From NCBI GenBank assembly GCA_035571875.1, contig DATNBR010000088.1, forward strand, positions 1 through 27,175: a stretch of DNA of 27,175 nucleotides. Reading direction: 5' to 3'. The translations under genes were made by a program, and so were the position numbers. Origin of the DNA: Parafrigoribacterium_A sp035571875. GTDB taxonomy: Bacteria > Actinomycetota > Actinomycetes > Actinomycetales > Microbacteriaceae. Every line of letters begins with the position of its first letter. Positions within the stretch are counted from its first letter, which is position 1. Of the stretch, positions 15,426-23,404 are shown piece after piece. The notes under the pieces are model-generated. The model saw only the letters and a list, made by a program, of their open reading frames with translations. It was not told the DNA's origin and did no database searches.

Positions 15426-16451
15426 ATGACCGAGATCTTCTATGACAAAGATGCGGACCTCTCCATCGTCCAGGGCAAGAAGGTGGCCGTTGTCGGTTAC
15501 GGTTCGCAGGGTCACGCGCACGCGCAGAACCTGCGCGACTCCGGCGTCGAGGTCGTCGTCGCGCTGAAGACCGACTCGAAGTCGAAGCCGAAGGCGGAGG
15601 AGGCCGGCTTCAAGGTTCTCTCCGTCGCAGAGGCGTCTGCCTGGGCTGACCTCATCGTGATCCTGGCGCCCGACCAGTACCAGCGCCACATCTACAAGGA
15701 CGACATCCAGCCCAACCTCGCCGAGGGCAAGGCGATCCTCTTCGGCCACGGCTTCAACATCCGCTATGGCTACATCGAGGCGCCCGAGGGTGTCGACGTG
15801 ATCATGGTCGCGCCCAAGGGGCCGGGGCACACGGTGCGCCGCGAATTCGAGGCGGGTCGCGGTGTTCCCGTGATCGTCGCTGTCGAGAAGGATGCCTCGG
15901 GTCACGCCTGGGATCTCGCCTGGTCCTATGCCAAGGGCATCGGCGGCCTTCGCGCCGGCGGCATCAAGACGACCTTCACCGAAGAGACCGAGACCGACCT
16001 TTTCGGCGAGCAGGCAGTGCTCTGCGGTGGTGTCTCGCAGCTCATCCAGTACGGTTTCGAGACCCTTACCGAGGCCGGCTACCAGCCGGAGATCGCGTAC
16101 TTCGAGGTGCTGCACGAGCTCAAGCTCATCGTCGACCTCATCAATGAGGGCGGAATCGCCAAGCAGCGCTGGAGTGTTTCGGACACCGCGGAGTACGGCG
16201 ACTACGTCTCGGGCCCTCGCGTCATCGACCCGCACGTCAAGGAGAACATGAAGGCCGTTCTCTCCGACATCCAGGACGGCACCTTCGCCAAGCGTTTCAT
16301 CGCGGACCAGGATGCCGGAGCTCCCGAGTTCCTCGAGCTGCGCAAGAAGGGCGAGCAGCACCCGATCGAGGAGACCGGTCGCGAGCTGCGCAAGCTCTTC
16401 GCCTGGAAGCAGCAGGACTCCGACTACACCGACGGCGAGGTCGCTCGCTAA
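15426..16451 (+). CDS. ilvC: Ketol-acid reductoisomerase (NADP+)
   Basis: A 341-residue class I enzyme that isomerises and reduces acetolactate or acetohydroxybutyrate with NADPH and Mg2+. The Rossmann motif VAVVGYGSQGHAHAQNL lies near residue 20; the cofactor-selecting loop after strand 2 reads LKTDSKSKPKAEEAG. The knotted C-terminal domain includes GGIKTTFTEETETDLFGEQ (metal-binding acidic residues), YFEVLHELKLIVDLINEGGI and SDTAEYGDY. Length matches the family. AAGGAG stands 8 nt before ATG 15426. It follows ilvN after 75 nt and is followed by a strong hairpin terminator at 16495-16526, so it is the last gene of the ilv group. Confidence 0.97.
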   Translation: MTEIFYDKDADLSIVQGKKVAVVGYGSQGHAHAQNLRDSGVEVVVALKTDSKSKPKAEEAGFKVLSVAEASAWADLIVILAPDQYQRHIYKDDIQPNLAEGKAILFGHGFNIRYGYIEAPEGVDVIMVAPKGPGHTVRREFEAGRGVPVIVAVEKDASGHAWDLAWSYAKGIGGLRAGGIKTTFTEETETDLFGEQAVLCGGVSQLIQYGFETLTEAGYQPEIAYFEVLHELKLIVDLINEGGIAKQRWSVSDTAEYGDYVSGPRVIDPHVKENMKAVLSDIQDGTFAKRFIADQDAGAPEFLELRKKGEQHPIEETGRELRKLFAWKQQDSDYTDGEVAR

Positions 16452-16494
16452 GCAGGGGCGCCAGCTGCGGCAACACCCGCGGCGTCGAAAACTC

Positions 16495-16526
16495 AGGAAA
16501 GGCGGGGCTTCGGCCCCGCCTTTCCT
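16495..16526 (+). terminator. Strong hairpin terminator after ilvC
   Basis: A perfect 14-bp stem (AGGAAAGGCGGGGC, 16495-16508) closes on a TTCG tetraloop (16509-16512) with GCCCCGCCTTTCCT (16513-16526). No long T-run follows, as is common in actinobacteria; A/T pairs at the stem base may serve. It ends the ilv transcription unit and is followed by the gene-free stretch up to 16768. Confidence 0.9.
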
Positions 16527-16639
16527 CACGTTTCGCGGGCCGCAGGCATCCACAGTCCTGAAGTTCCGAAGGGCGCGCGTGCCGAGCGCCCGCGCCGCGG
16601 CCGAGGTTCCGGCACAGGAAATCTCCACTGCATTCCCTG

Positions 16640-16729
16640 CGTAACTCCTGCAGAACGCTGCTCGCGGCATCCGTTGGCCCTCAATTGCGCGGACTGCGCG
16701 CTCCCGCGCTGCGCTCTGCAGGAGTTACG
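16640..16729. repeat. 90-bp element bounded by perfect 15-bp inverted repeats
   Basis: CGTAACTCCTGCAGA (16640-16654) and TCTGCAGGAGTTACG (16715-16729) are exact reverse complements, with 60 nt between them. The inner sequence also partly pairs (ACGCTG near the left arm, GCGCTGCGC near the right). The element lies between the ilvC terminator and the next gene. The stretch 16527-16639 holds no gene that I can support, only GC-rich sequence. No target-site duplication is evident at the ends. Confidence 0.7.
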
Positions 16730-16756
16730 AACATCGGGCGGTGAGCGCGGCCGCGA

Positions 16757-16762
16757 TAGGGT
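16757..16762 (+). promoter_or_regulatory. Predicted -10 hexamer (leaderless) of the 16769 gene
   Basis: TAGGGT ends 6 nt before ATG 16769, with no ribosome-site sequence between, so this gene is probably also leaderless. Confidence 0.45.
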
Positions 16763-16768
16763 TTTGGC

Positions 16769-17173
16769 ATGGGCGCTGACGCGGAAGACGAGGCACTGAG
16801 GTGGGGCGGTGAGGCCGATCCGACTCACGTCGATTCACCGACTCCGGATGCCGCAGCAGCAGACGAGACGGGCTTCGCAGCCGGGGTCAGCTCTCCCATG
16901 CTCGTGGTCTACGGAGTCTTCGGCGGCATCTACCTGCTCTACACGGTGGGTTGGCTCATCATCGCGCTTCGTGGCAGCCAGACGACCGGCGTGCCGCTCA
17001 ACGACATCATGTTGCACCTCAGCACGCTCCTGGCCGTCGCGGCCGCACCCGCGTGGTTCATTGCGACGCTCGCGCTCGCGCCCACGCGCCGAACCTGGCT
17101 GCGCGTTGCGGTGCTCGTGCTCGGCATACTCGTGCTCATTCCGTGGGGCTTCGTGAGCGGGGGAGGACGATGA
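16769..17173 (+). CDS. Small three-helix membrane protein, unknown function
   Basis: A 134-residue protein. The first 40 residues are acidic and low in complexity (ADAEDEALRWGGEADPTHVD and onward), so they probably stay outside the bilayer as a disordered N-terminal tail. Three hydrophobic helices follow at about 43-68, 82-105 and 112-128. I recognise no family. The stop overlaps the next start (ATGA), so the two genes make a coupled pair; with no charged pore residues inside the helices, a transporter role is not suggested. It sits after the ilvC terminator and has its own predicted promoter. Confidence 0.65.
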   Translation: MGADAEDEALRWGGEADPTHVDSPTPDAAAADETGFAAGVSSPMLVVYGVFGGIYLLYTVGWLIIALRGSQTTGVPLNDIMLHLSTLLAVAAAPAWFIATLALAPTRRTWLRVAVLVLGILVLIPWGFVSGGGR

Positions 17174-17538
17174 GCGTCGAGGCAGCGAACCCGAACGACC
17201 CGAAGGCGACCCGGCAGGGCGCCGCGTGGCCGGTGTGGGTCGTCTCGATCCTCTTCGCCGTGCTGTACAGCTACGCGCTGTGGGCCGGCGTCGGAAACGC
17301 GGTCGGGGTGCCGCAGGGAGTCTGGGAGAACTACCACCTGGGAATTTCGGTGATCGGCTGGGTCATCCTGGTCTTCGGGGTGCTGCTCTCACCCGTCGTC
17401 TTCGTGGCCTGTCTCCTCCTTGGTCGCGGTCGAGGTCTCATCGCCCGTGCGCTTATCTATGCCGCGGGACTCTGTGTGGTGAGCGCCGTGCTCGGCTCGC
17501 TCATCATCGCGCCCACGATCGTCAACTTCATCGCCTAG
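17170..17538 (+). CDS. Small membrane protein, unknown function, coupled to the 16769 gene
   Basis: A 122-residue protein that starts at ATG 17170 inside the stop of its neighbour, with GGGAGGA just upstream; the long upstream extension in this frame is an artefact of overlap. After a polar N-terminus of about 20 residues there are three helices at about 20-42, 57-82 and 90-115. No catalytic motif is visible. The partner gene has a similar design (polar tail plus three helices), so the two could form a heteromer, which is inference from overlap and shape only. Confidence 0.65.
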   Translation: MSVEAANPNDPKATRQGAAWPVWVVSILFAVLYSYALWAGVGNAVGVPQGVWENYHLGISVIGWVILVFGVLLSPVVFVACLLLGRGRGLIARALIYAAGLCVVSAVLGSLIIAPTIVNFIA

Positions 17539-17606
17539 AGCGCTCGCCGCGCGCGCTCAACCCGCTCGCTCAGCGCTCTCGCCTGGAGCGCTCGCTCAGC
17601 CTGCCC
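17539..17606. terminator. Inverted repeats between convergent genes, possible bidirectional terminator
   Basis: AGAGCGCT (17537-17544) and AGCGCTCT (17572-17579) are exact reverse complements, and a further AGCGCT follows at 17587-17592. The sequence is dominated by GCTCGCT-type repeats. It lies between the stop at 17538 and the DoxX-like stop at 17607. No T-run is present. Confidence 0.35.
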
Positions 17607-18002
17607 TCAGAGCGCGGCGAGAATGCAGAGCGCAATGAGCACGAGCTGGCCCCAGTAGCGCGGCCAGAACGGGATGGCGCTTCGCCCGAATCTCTCCCGG
17701 TGCTCGGCCGCATAGGCGTTGGCGGGGAAGACCGCGATGAGGAAGACGACGAGGGCCATTCCGGCGGCGAAGTGCAGGGCGGGCACGAGCAGGCCGGCCG
17801 CGCCCGCGATTTCGCACAGCCCCGTCAGGTAGACGAGGTGGCGTGGGCGAAACGGCCCGGTCATCCGGATGGCGGGCGGGATCATCGCCGCCATGCCGCG
17901 CACGACGCTCGGAACGAAGTGCATGATTCCCATGCCAGCGAAGACGAGCGCGAGCAGGATGCGCAGGCACCACTGAAGCAGTTCGGTGGTGTCGTTTCCC
18001 AT
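17607..18002 (-). CDS. DoxX-like family membrane protein
   Basis: A 131-residue protein with four hydrophobic helices at about 7-27, 55-75, 77-97 and 112-131. RILLALVFAGMGIMHF near the N-terminus is typical of the DoxX/DoxD-like superfamily, as are MIPPAIR, YLTGLCEIAGAAGLL and FPANAYAAEH. Members are integral membrane proteins linked to quinone or thiol redox chemistry and oxidative stress; the exact role here is unknown. The start at 18002 has CAGAAT 6 nt upstream on the minus strand, a weak -10 that would again give a leaderless mRNA. It diverges from serA. Confidence 0.75.
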   Translation of the reverse strand: MGNDTTELLQWCLRILLALVFAGMGIMHFVPSVVRGMAAMIPPAIRMTGPFRPRHLVYLTGLCEIAGAAGLLVPALHFAAGMALVVFLIAVFPANAYAAEHRERFGRSAIPFWPRYWGQLVLIALCILAAL

Positions 18003-18101
18003 CGTCTCATTCTGTCTCGATTCGCTGCGCGCTGCCTCCGCTCGCGGTCGTGTCCGGCGGCGTCACATGCTCGTGCGGCGTAACGGCGGTGCGGCACCCA
18101 G

Positions 18102-18107
18102 TAAAGT
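18102..18107 (+). promoter_or_regulatory. Predicted -10 hexamer of serA
   Basis: TAAAGT lies 80 nt before GTG 18188. It implies a leader of about 74 nt that ends in a Shine-Dalgarno sequence. I see no convincing -35 or conserved riboswitch in the leader. Confidence 0.4.
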
Positions 18108-18187
18108 GTGAGTGTCCGCGCCCCAATGACCGTGGCGCACGCGTTGTGCTGAACCCAGTCCGCCTGCCCAGTCAAAGGATGCTCTAC

Positions 18188-19780
18188 GTGCCAAAACCGA
18201 TCGTGTTGATCGCCGAAGTTCTCTCGCCCGCCACCGTCGAGGCCCTCGGCCCGGACTTCGATGTGCGTTCCATCGACGGCACGGATCGCGCGGCACTCCT
18301 CGCGGCTCTGCCGGAGGCCGACGCCATCCTGGTGCGATCGGCCACCAAGGTCGACGCGGAGGCGATCGCGGCGGCGAAGTCGCTCAAGGTCATCGCGCGT
18401 GCCGGTGTCGGTCTCGACAACGTCGACATCAAGGCCGCCACGAACGCCGGCGTCATGGTCGTGAACGCGCCGACGTCGAACATCATCTCGGCAGCCGAGC
18501 TCACGATCGGTCACATCCTGAGCCTCGCCCGGCACATCCCCGCGGGTCACGCCTCGCTCGCCGACGGCCAGTGGAAGCGCTCGAAGTACACCGGCGTCGA
18601 GCTCTACGAGAAGACGATCGGCATCATCGGTCTCGGCCGCATCGGCGCGCTCATCACGGCGCGCATGCAGGCCTTCGGCACCAATGTCATCGCCTATGAC
18701 CCCTACGTCACGAGCGCGAGGGCCCAGCAGCTCGGAGTCACCCTCGTCTCATTGGAAGAGTTGCTCTCGACGAGTGACTTCGTCACCATCCACATGCCGA
18801 AGACCCCCGAGACCACCGGGATGATCTCGGATGAACAACTCGCGCTCATGAAGCCCAGCGCGTTCATCATCAACGTGGCCCGAGGCGGGCTCATCGACGA
18901 GGACGCGCTGCACCGCGCCCTCACCGCGCGCACGATCGCCGGTGCAGGCCTCGACGTCTTCGTGAGCGAGCCGCCGACCGGTTCGCCGCTGCTCGCGCTC
19001 GACAACGTGGTGGTCACGCCGCACCTCGGTGCCTCCACCGACGAGGCGCAGGAGAAGGCCGGCGTCTCGGTCGCGAAGTCGGTGCGGCTCGCGCTCTCGG
19101 GCGAGCTGGTTCCGGATGCGGTCAACGTCGCCGGCGGAGTGATCGACCCGACGGTGCGCCCCGGCATCCCGCTGATGGAGAAGCTCGGTCAGGTGTTCAG
19201 CGGCCTCGCGCACACCTCCCCGCTCACCACGGTCGACATCGAGGTGCGCGGCGAGATCGTGGAGTTCGACGTGAGCGTCTTGAAGCTCGCGGCGCTCAAG
19301 GGCATCTTCACCAACATCGTGAGCGAGTCCGTCTCCTACGTGAACGCACCGCTGCTCGCCGAGCAGCGCGGCATCCAGGTGCGTCTCGTCACCGATCCGG
19401 TGAGCGACGAGTACCGCAACCTGCTCACGATCTCCGGCGCACTGAGCGACGGCACGCAGATCTCGGTCTCGGGCACCCTCACGGGCACGAAGCAGACCGA
19501 GAAGATCGTCGAGATCAACGGCTACGACGTCGAGGTGCCGGTCAACGACCACCTCATCGTGATGGTCTACACCGACCGCCCTGGCATTGTCGCCGTCTAT
19601 GGCAAGGAGTTCGGCGACGCCGGCATCAACATCGCAGGAATGCAGGTGAGTCGCCGCGAGGCCGGGGGCCAGGCGTTGAGCGTGCTCACCGTCGACTCGC
19701 CGGTGCCCGCTGGCCTCCTCGAAACCGTGCGCGTGGCCATCCAGGCGGAACTCCTGCGCGAGATCGAGATCACCGCGTAG
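18188..19780 (+). CDS. serA: D-3-phosphoglycerate dehydrogenase, long form
   Basis: A 530-residue NAD-dependent enzyme for the first step of serine synthesis. Domains: substrate and NAD-binding halves (about 1-310) with the Rossmann motif GLGRIG at 148-153; catalytic residues Arg232 (NVARGG), Glu261 (VSEPP) and His279 (TPHLGAS); an intervening allosteric substrate-binding domain (about 315-455); and a C-terminal ACT domain (about 458-530, HLIVMVYTDRPGIVAVYG) that can sense serine. The layout is that of the mycobacterial enzyme. GTG 18188 is preceded by AAAGGA at 8 nt; ATG 18179 overlaps that site and longer frames are artefacts. Transcription ends at 19848-19898. Confidence 0.96.
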   Translation: MPKPIVLIAEVLSPATVEALGPDFDVRSIDGTDRAALLAALPEADAILVRSATKVDAEAIAAAKSLKVIARAGVGLDNVDIKAATNAGVMVVNAPTSNIISAAELTIGHILSLARHIPAGHASLADGQWKRSKYTGVELYEKTIGIIGLGRIGALITARMQAFGTNVIAYDPYVTSARAQQLGVTLVSLEELLSTSDFVTIHMPKTPETTGMISDEQLALMKPSAFIINVARGGLIDEDALHRALTARTIAGAGLDVFVSEPPTGSPLLALDNVVVTPHLGASTDEAQEKAGVSVAKSVRLALSGELVPDAVNVAGGVIDPTVRPGIPLMEKLGQVFSGLAHTSPLTTVDIEVRGEIVEFDVSVLKLAALKGIFTNIVSESVSYVNAPLLAEQRGIQVRLVTDPVSDEYRNLLTISGALSDGTQISVSGTLTGTKQTEKIVEINGYDVEVPVNDHLIVMVYTDRPGIVAVYGKEFGDAGINIAGMQVSRREAGGQALSVLTVDSPVPAGLLETVRVAIQAELLREIEITA

Positions 19781-19847
19781 CGTCGCCGCGCAGCGCCCGG
19801 GCCCGGCCCGGCCATGGCAGACCGCGGGGGTACCCGAGGCTGGACAT

Positions 19848-19898
19848 AAGAGAGGCGCGCCTCGCCCCGACCCGAACGGGGGAGACGCGCCGACTCTT
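19848..19898. terminator. Long bidirectional hairpin between serA and the DUF6458-like gene
   Basis: AAGAG-GGCGCG-CTC-CCCCG on the left pairs with CGGGG-AG-CGCGCC-CTCTT on the right, with small bulges and a loop at about 19870-19876. The stem is symmetrical, with AAGAG and CTCTT at its two ends, and lies between convergent genes. Confidence 0.75.
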
Positions 19899-19911
19899 GG
19901 CGCCGCGAGCC

Positions 19912-20163
19912 TTAGATGGTGTCGCTGCGCGTTTCGTGCTGCTCGATGCGCTCACCGCTGTTCGGGTCGACCGCAGAGCGAGTCGTCACGAGCGAGGAAC
20001 GACGGCGCAGAACCAGTACCAGGGAGATGATGAAGACCACGAGGCCGGCGCCCATGAGGAGGTAGCCGACGAGGTCAAGGTTTACCCAGCTCACCGAAAC
20101 GTTGACTGCGAAGGCCAGGATGGCGCCGACGACGAACAGGAATATACCGCTTCCGATACCCAT
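19912..20163 (-). CDS. DUF6458-like small membrane protein
   Basis: An 83-residue protein starting at ATG 20163 behind GAAAGGAA, a good ribosome site that rules out the longer upstream start. Two hydrophobic helices span about 2-22 (GIGSGIFLFVVGAILAFAV) and 30-52 (VGYLLMGAGLVVFIISLVLV), separated by VSWVNLD. A basic RRRS and a polar tail with RSAVDPNSGERIEQHE complete it. This arrangement matches the short actinobacterial DUF6458 family as I remember it. Function is unknown. It converges on serA and diverges from the DUF2207 gene. Confidence 0.7.
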   Translation of the reverse strand: MGIGSGIFLFVVGAILAFAVNVSVSWVNLDLVGYLLMGAGLVVFIISLVLVLRRRSSLVTTRSAVDPNSGERIEQHETRSDTI

Positions 20164-20329
20164 TTTCTCTGTGTTCCTTTCACTTGCCGTGCCGGCGCTG
20201 ACTGCCACGAGGAGTGTTCCGGTGGCCGAGCGCCTGGACCCAAGGGTACCAAGGAAGCCCCTAAACAGGGGTCAAACTGAATGGAAGCTGGGAGTTTTCG
20301 GGTAGGGGCTTGCGCGTTAGGCTCAATCG
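20164..20329. promoter_or_regulatory. Divergent region with a small CCCCT/AGGGG hairpin
   Basis: CCCCTAAACAGGGG (20258-20271) forms a 5-bp stem with an AAAC loop in the middle of the 166-bp gap. A TTGACC on the minus strand overlaps it and may be a -35 for the DUF6458-like gene. The -10 for the plus-strand gene is given separately. Confidence 0.35.
20318..20323 (+). promoter_or_regulatory. Predicted -10 hexamer of the DUF2207 gene (leaderless)
   Basis: TAGGCT ends 6 nt before ATG 20330, with TTTTCG 17 nt upstream as a weak -35. There is no ribosome-site sequence. Confidence 0.45.
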
Positions 20330-22246
20330 ATGATCCGATTCCGACGCCTCGTCTCGACCCTCATCGCCCCGCTCGCGGCGGCGCTGATCCTCGCGGCTCC
20401 GCTCGCCGCATCCGCCGACACCGTGACCGCTCGGGCCGCCGCAGCGCCCGCCGGAGTGCAGGACTTCAGCTTCACCTCGTACAGCGCCGACTACTACCTC
20501 GCGCGGGACGCCGCGGGTCACTCGACGCTGCGCACTGTCGAGACCTTCGTGGCGAAGTTTCCGAGCTTCGACCAGAACCGCGGCATGATCCGGGCGATCC
20601 CGAACGACTACGATGGCGTTCCCCTGCACACCGCTGTCACCTCGGTCACCGACGAGAACGGTGCGCCCGTGCACTTCGAGGCCACGGTGAACGGCGGTTT
20701 CACGGAACTCGCTCTCGGCACGGACGACTACGTGCACGGCAGGCAGACCTACGTGATCAGCTACACGCAGCAGAACGTCGCGCGAGCGTTCGCCGACACG
20801 AACGATGACGAGTTCTACTGGGACACCAACGGCACCGGATTTGCGCAGCCGTTCGGCTCGGTCACCGCCCGCGTGCACGTCGACCCCGCGATCGCTCCTG
20901 CGCTCACCGGTCACAATGCGTGCTACCGCGGTGCCGAGGGGTCGAAGGCGACCTGCGACATCGTGGGGCCCGTGGCGGACGCGAGCACGGCATCCGGTGG
21001 CAGCCTCTTCACCGCAACGGCGAAGACGCTCGGTGCGGGCGAGAACCTCACCGTGGCAATCGGCTTCACCGCCGGCACCTTCGTTCAGGTGCCCGCCGAA
21101 CAGGGTGCGCCGGACGCGACACCGTTCGTGAAGCGAGTCGTTCCCTGGTGGGCGAACGGGCTCGGAATTGCGCTCCTCGTGCTTGCGCTCGCCGGCGGGG
21201 TGCTCGCGGTGCTGCAGCGCGTGTTCTTCGGACCGCGCGCCGCGAAGGGCCGCGGCATCATCGTGGCTCAGTACAGCGTGCCGAAGGGACTCAACCTGCT
21301 CGAGGCCGGATGCCTCGTCGGGCGCACGGGAACGTCGCTCGCCGCCCAGCTCGTGAGCTTCGCGGTGCGGGGCAACATCCGCATCCTCGACTACCCGGTC
21401 ACCGCCGAAGGCGCTCAGTACACCCTGCAATTCCTCACCAGCGATGGTGTCGATCCGATGGAGCACCGGCTGCTCGAGACGCTCTTCGAGACCGACCTGC
21501 GCGAGCAAACGGTGCGCGAGGTCGGCATCACGAATGACGGGCTCGCCGTGCGACTCAAAGCTCGCGTCGCCGAAGCCGACGCCGCAGTCATCGCACGCGG
21601 CTTCAAGGTCAAGCCGCCGGTGGCGCGCGGAATCATGATCGCTCTCGCGCTCTTCGTCCTCGTCTTCGTTGCGGTGGGTAGCACCGTGCTCACGGCGATC
21701 ACCGCTGCCGCGAGCGGCTGGATGTACGCAGCCATCCCTGTGGCCTTCGTCGCCATGTTCCTCGCGTTCACGCTCGCGGTGCGACCCGCGGTCGTCACGG
21801 AAGCCGGGGCGGAGCAGCGTGACTACCTGCTCGGCATCCGGGAGTACCTCAAGCTCGCCGAGGCCGACCGGCTGCAGATGCTTCAGAGCCCCGAGGGCGC
21901 CGAGCGCGTGGACATCGGCGATAGTGCGCAGGTCGTGAAGCTGTACGAGAAGCTGCTGCCGTTCGCGGTTCTGTGGGGCATAGAGAAGGAGTGGGCCAAG
22001 GAGCTCGCGGTGCACTACGACGAGGTGTCCACCGCGCCCGACTGGTACGTGTCGCGCGGCGCGTTCGACGCGATCCTCTTCTCACACCTGCTCGGCTCCA
22101 TGGCGAGCACCGTCAACTCCATGGCCACGCCGACCCCGCAGCCCTCATCGTGGTCTGGCAGCGGGGGCGGCAGCTTCTCGGGTGGTTCGTTCGGCGGCGG
22201 CTTCTCCGGCGGCGGCGGAGGCGGCGGCGGTGGCGGCGGTCGCTGA
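20330..22246 (+). CDS. DUF2207 membrane protein with C-terminal poly-glycine tail
   Basis: A 638-residue protein. A signal sequence (about 1-29, ending LAASADT) leads into an external beta-rich domain (about 40-265) containing the DUF2207 landmarks DYYLARDAAGHSTLRTVE and DEFYWDTNGTGF. A membrane helix follows at about 272-297, then a cytoplasmic domain (ARFMLY-like linker not seen) with KGLNLLEAGCLVG. Two more helices lie at about 434-486, then a further soluble segment and a tail of SGGG repeats ending in about eleven glycines. DUF2207 proteins are widespread in actinobacteria and mostly uncharacterised. Transcription appears leaderless from 20318-20323. Confidence 0.85.
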   Translation: MIRFRRLVSTLIAPLAAALILAAPLAASADTVTARAAAAPAGVQDFSFTSYSADYYLARDAAGHSTLRTVETFVAKFPSFDQNRGMIRAIPNDYDGVPLHTAVTSVTDENGAPVHFEATVNGGFTELALGTDDYVHGRQTYVISYTQQNVARAFADTNDDEFYWDTNGTGFAQPFGSVTARVHVDPAIAPALTGHNACYRGAEGSKATCDIVGPVADASTASGGSLFTATAKTLGAGENLTVAIGFTAGTFVQVPAEQGAPDATPFVKRVVPWWANGLGIALLVLALAGGVLAVLQRVFFGPRAAKGRGIIVAQYSVPKGLNLLEAGCLVGRTGTSLAAQLVSFAVRGNIRILDYPVTAEGAQYTLQFLTSDGVDPMEHRLLETLFETDLREQTVREVGITNDGLAVRLKARVAEADAAVIARGFKVKPPVARGIMIALALFVLVFVAVGSTVLTAITAAASGWMYAAIPVAFVAMFLAFTLAVRPAVVTEAGAEQRDYLLGIREYLKLAEADRLQMLQSPEGAERVDIGDSAQVVKLYEKLLPFAVLWGIEKEWAKELAVHYDEVSTAPDWYVSRGAFDAILFSHLLGSMASTVNSMATPTPQPSSWSGSGGGSFSGGSFGGGFSGGGGGGGGGGGR

Positions 22247-22278
22247 CCGGAGCGGGCGAGGGCGCGGAACGCAGGCGG

Positions 22279-22284
22279 TATCCT
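22279..22284 (+). promoter_or_regulatory. Possible -10 of leuB
   Basis: TATCCT lies 33 nt before ATG 22318; a short leader with GGAGGA would follow. This is a single-hexamer match. Confidence 0.4.
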
Positions 22285-22317
22285 GAGAGCACCACTCTCT
22301 CTCGCTGGAGGACCTCT

Positions 22318-23370
22318 ATGCCGCGCACCATCGACCTTGCCGTCATCGCGGGAGACGGCATCGGGCCGGAGGTCATCGCCGAGGCGGTGAAGGTTCTGAG
22401 GGCAGCGGTCGCGGATGACGTGGTCGTCAACACGACGGACTACCCGTTCGGCGCCACCCACTTCCTGGCCACCGGCGAGATCCTCTCCGACGCCGACCTC
22501 GAGTCGCTCAAGCGGCACGACGCCATCCTCCTCGGAGCGGTCGGCGGCGACCCGCGTGACCCGAGGCTCAAGGGCGGCATCATCGAGCGCGGGCTGCTGC
22601 TCAAGCTGCGCTTCGCCTTCGACCACTACGTAAACCTGCGTCCGACGCAGGTGTTCCCCTCGGTCGAGTCCCCGCTCGCCGAGCCCGGAGAGGTCGACTT
22701 CGTCGTGGTGCGGGAGGGCACCGAGGGGCCCTACGTCGGCAACGGCGGCGGCATTCGCGTCGGCACCCCGCAGGAGATCGCCACCGAGGTGTCGATCAAC
22801 ACCGCCTTCGGCGTCGAGCGCGTGGTGCGCTTCGCGTTCGAGACGGCCAATGCCCGCCCCGCGAAGAAGCTGACCCTCGTGCACAAGACCAACGTGCTCG
22901 TGAATGCCGGCTCGCTCTGGCAACGCACGGTCGACGCGGTCTCGGCCGAGTATCCGCAGGTCGCTGTGGACTATCTGCACGTCGATGCGGCGACTATCTT
23001 CATGGTCACGAAACCCAGTAGATTTGACGTGATCGTCACAGACAACCTTTTTGGCGACATCATCACCGATCTTGCCGGCGCGATCAGCGGCGGAATAGGA
23101 CTGGCGGCCTCGGGCAATATCAATCCCGACGGAGCCTTCCCCAGCATGTTCGAGCCGGTTCACGGTTCCGCTCCAGACATCGCAGGCCAGCAGTTGGCCG
23201 ACCCCACCGCGGCGATCCTTTCCGTGGCACTGCTGCTCGACTCTCTCGGGCACGCGGATGCCGCAGCCAGGGTCACGGCGGCAGTGACGGCCGATCTGGC
23301 ATCCCGCGGCACTTCCGCCCGGTCGACCACACAGGTGGGCGACGCCATCGCCGGAGCGCTGCGGGCCTGA
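22318..23370 (+). CDS. leuB: 3-isopropylmalate dehydrogenase
   Basis: A 350-residue NAD- and Mg2+-dependent decarboxylating dehydrogenase in leucine synthesis. Landmarks: VIAGDGIGPEVIAEAVKVL at the N-terminus, LLGAVGGDPRDPRLKGG, LLLKLRFAFDHYVNLRP (substrate Arg cluster), VVVREGTEGPYVGNGGG, LVHKTNVL (catalytic Lys region), and the metal-site stretch DNLFGDIITDLAGAISGGIG. FEPVHGSAPDIAGQ is the adenine-binding motif. GGAGGA precedes ATG 22318, and the long upstream frame is an artefact within the DUF2207 gene. Codons at about 22990-23100 are shifted towards A/T (AAA, AGT, AGA, TTT, ATA); see findings. ilvE follows after 34 nt, so leuB heads a leuB-ilvE-FAH unit. Confidence 0.96.
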   Translation: MPRTIDLAVIAGDGIGPEVIAEAVKVLRAAVADDVVVNTTDYPFGATHFLATGEILSDADLESLKRHDAILLGAVGGDPRDPRLKGGIIERGLLLKLRFAFDHYVNLRPTQVFPSVESPLAEPGEVDFVVVREGTEGPYVGNGGGIRVGTPQEIATEVSINTAFGVERVVRFAFETANARPAKKLTLVHKTNVLVNAGSLWQRTVDAVSAEYPQVAVDYLHVDAATIFMVTKPSRFDVIVTDNLFGDIITDLAGAISGGIGLAASGNINPDGAFPSMFEPVHGSAPDIAGQQLADPTAAILSVALLLDSLGHADAAARVTAAVTADLASRGTSARSTTQVGDAIAGALRA

Positions 23371-23404
23371 CCCACACCCCACGACGCACCACAGAAGGAT
23401 GACC

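Noticed and set aside
18050..18187. Upstream start for serA at 18050 or 18179
   Set aside because: The extra residues are not SerA-like; AAAGGA lies 8 nt before GTG 18188 and overlaps ATG 18179.
20261..22015. Minus-strand frame of 584 codons opposite the DUF2207 gene
   Set aside because: Shadow frame of high GC; product rich in Arg, Glu and His with no motif, and the plus strand carries a signal peptide and membrane helices.
22180..22246. Poly-glycine codon run as a tandem DNA repeat or slippage hot spot
   Set aside because: The frame is intact and Gly-rich tails are usual in DUF2207 proteins, so it is a protein feature; it could vary in length between strains but nothing here shows that.
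21973..22317. Extended N-terminus for leuB beginning at 21973
   Set aside because: The extension lies inside the DUF2207 gene in another frame, and the GGAGGA before ATG 22318 plus the LeuB motif position fix the start.
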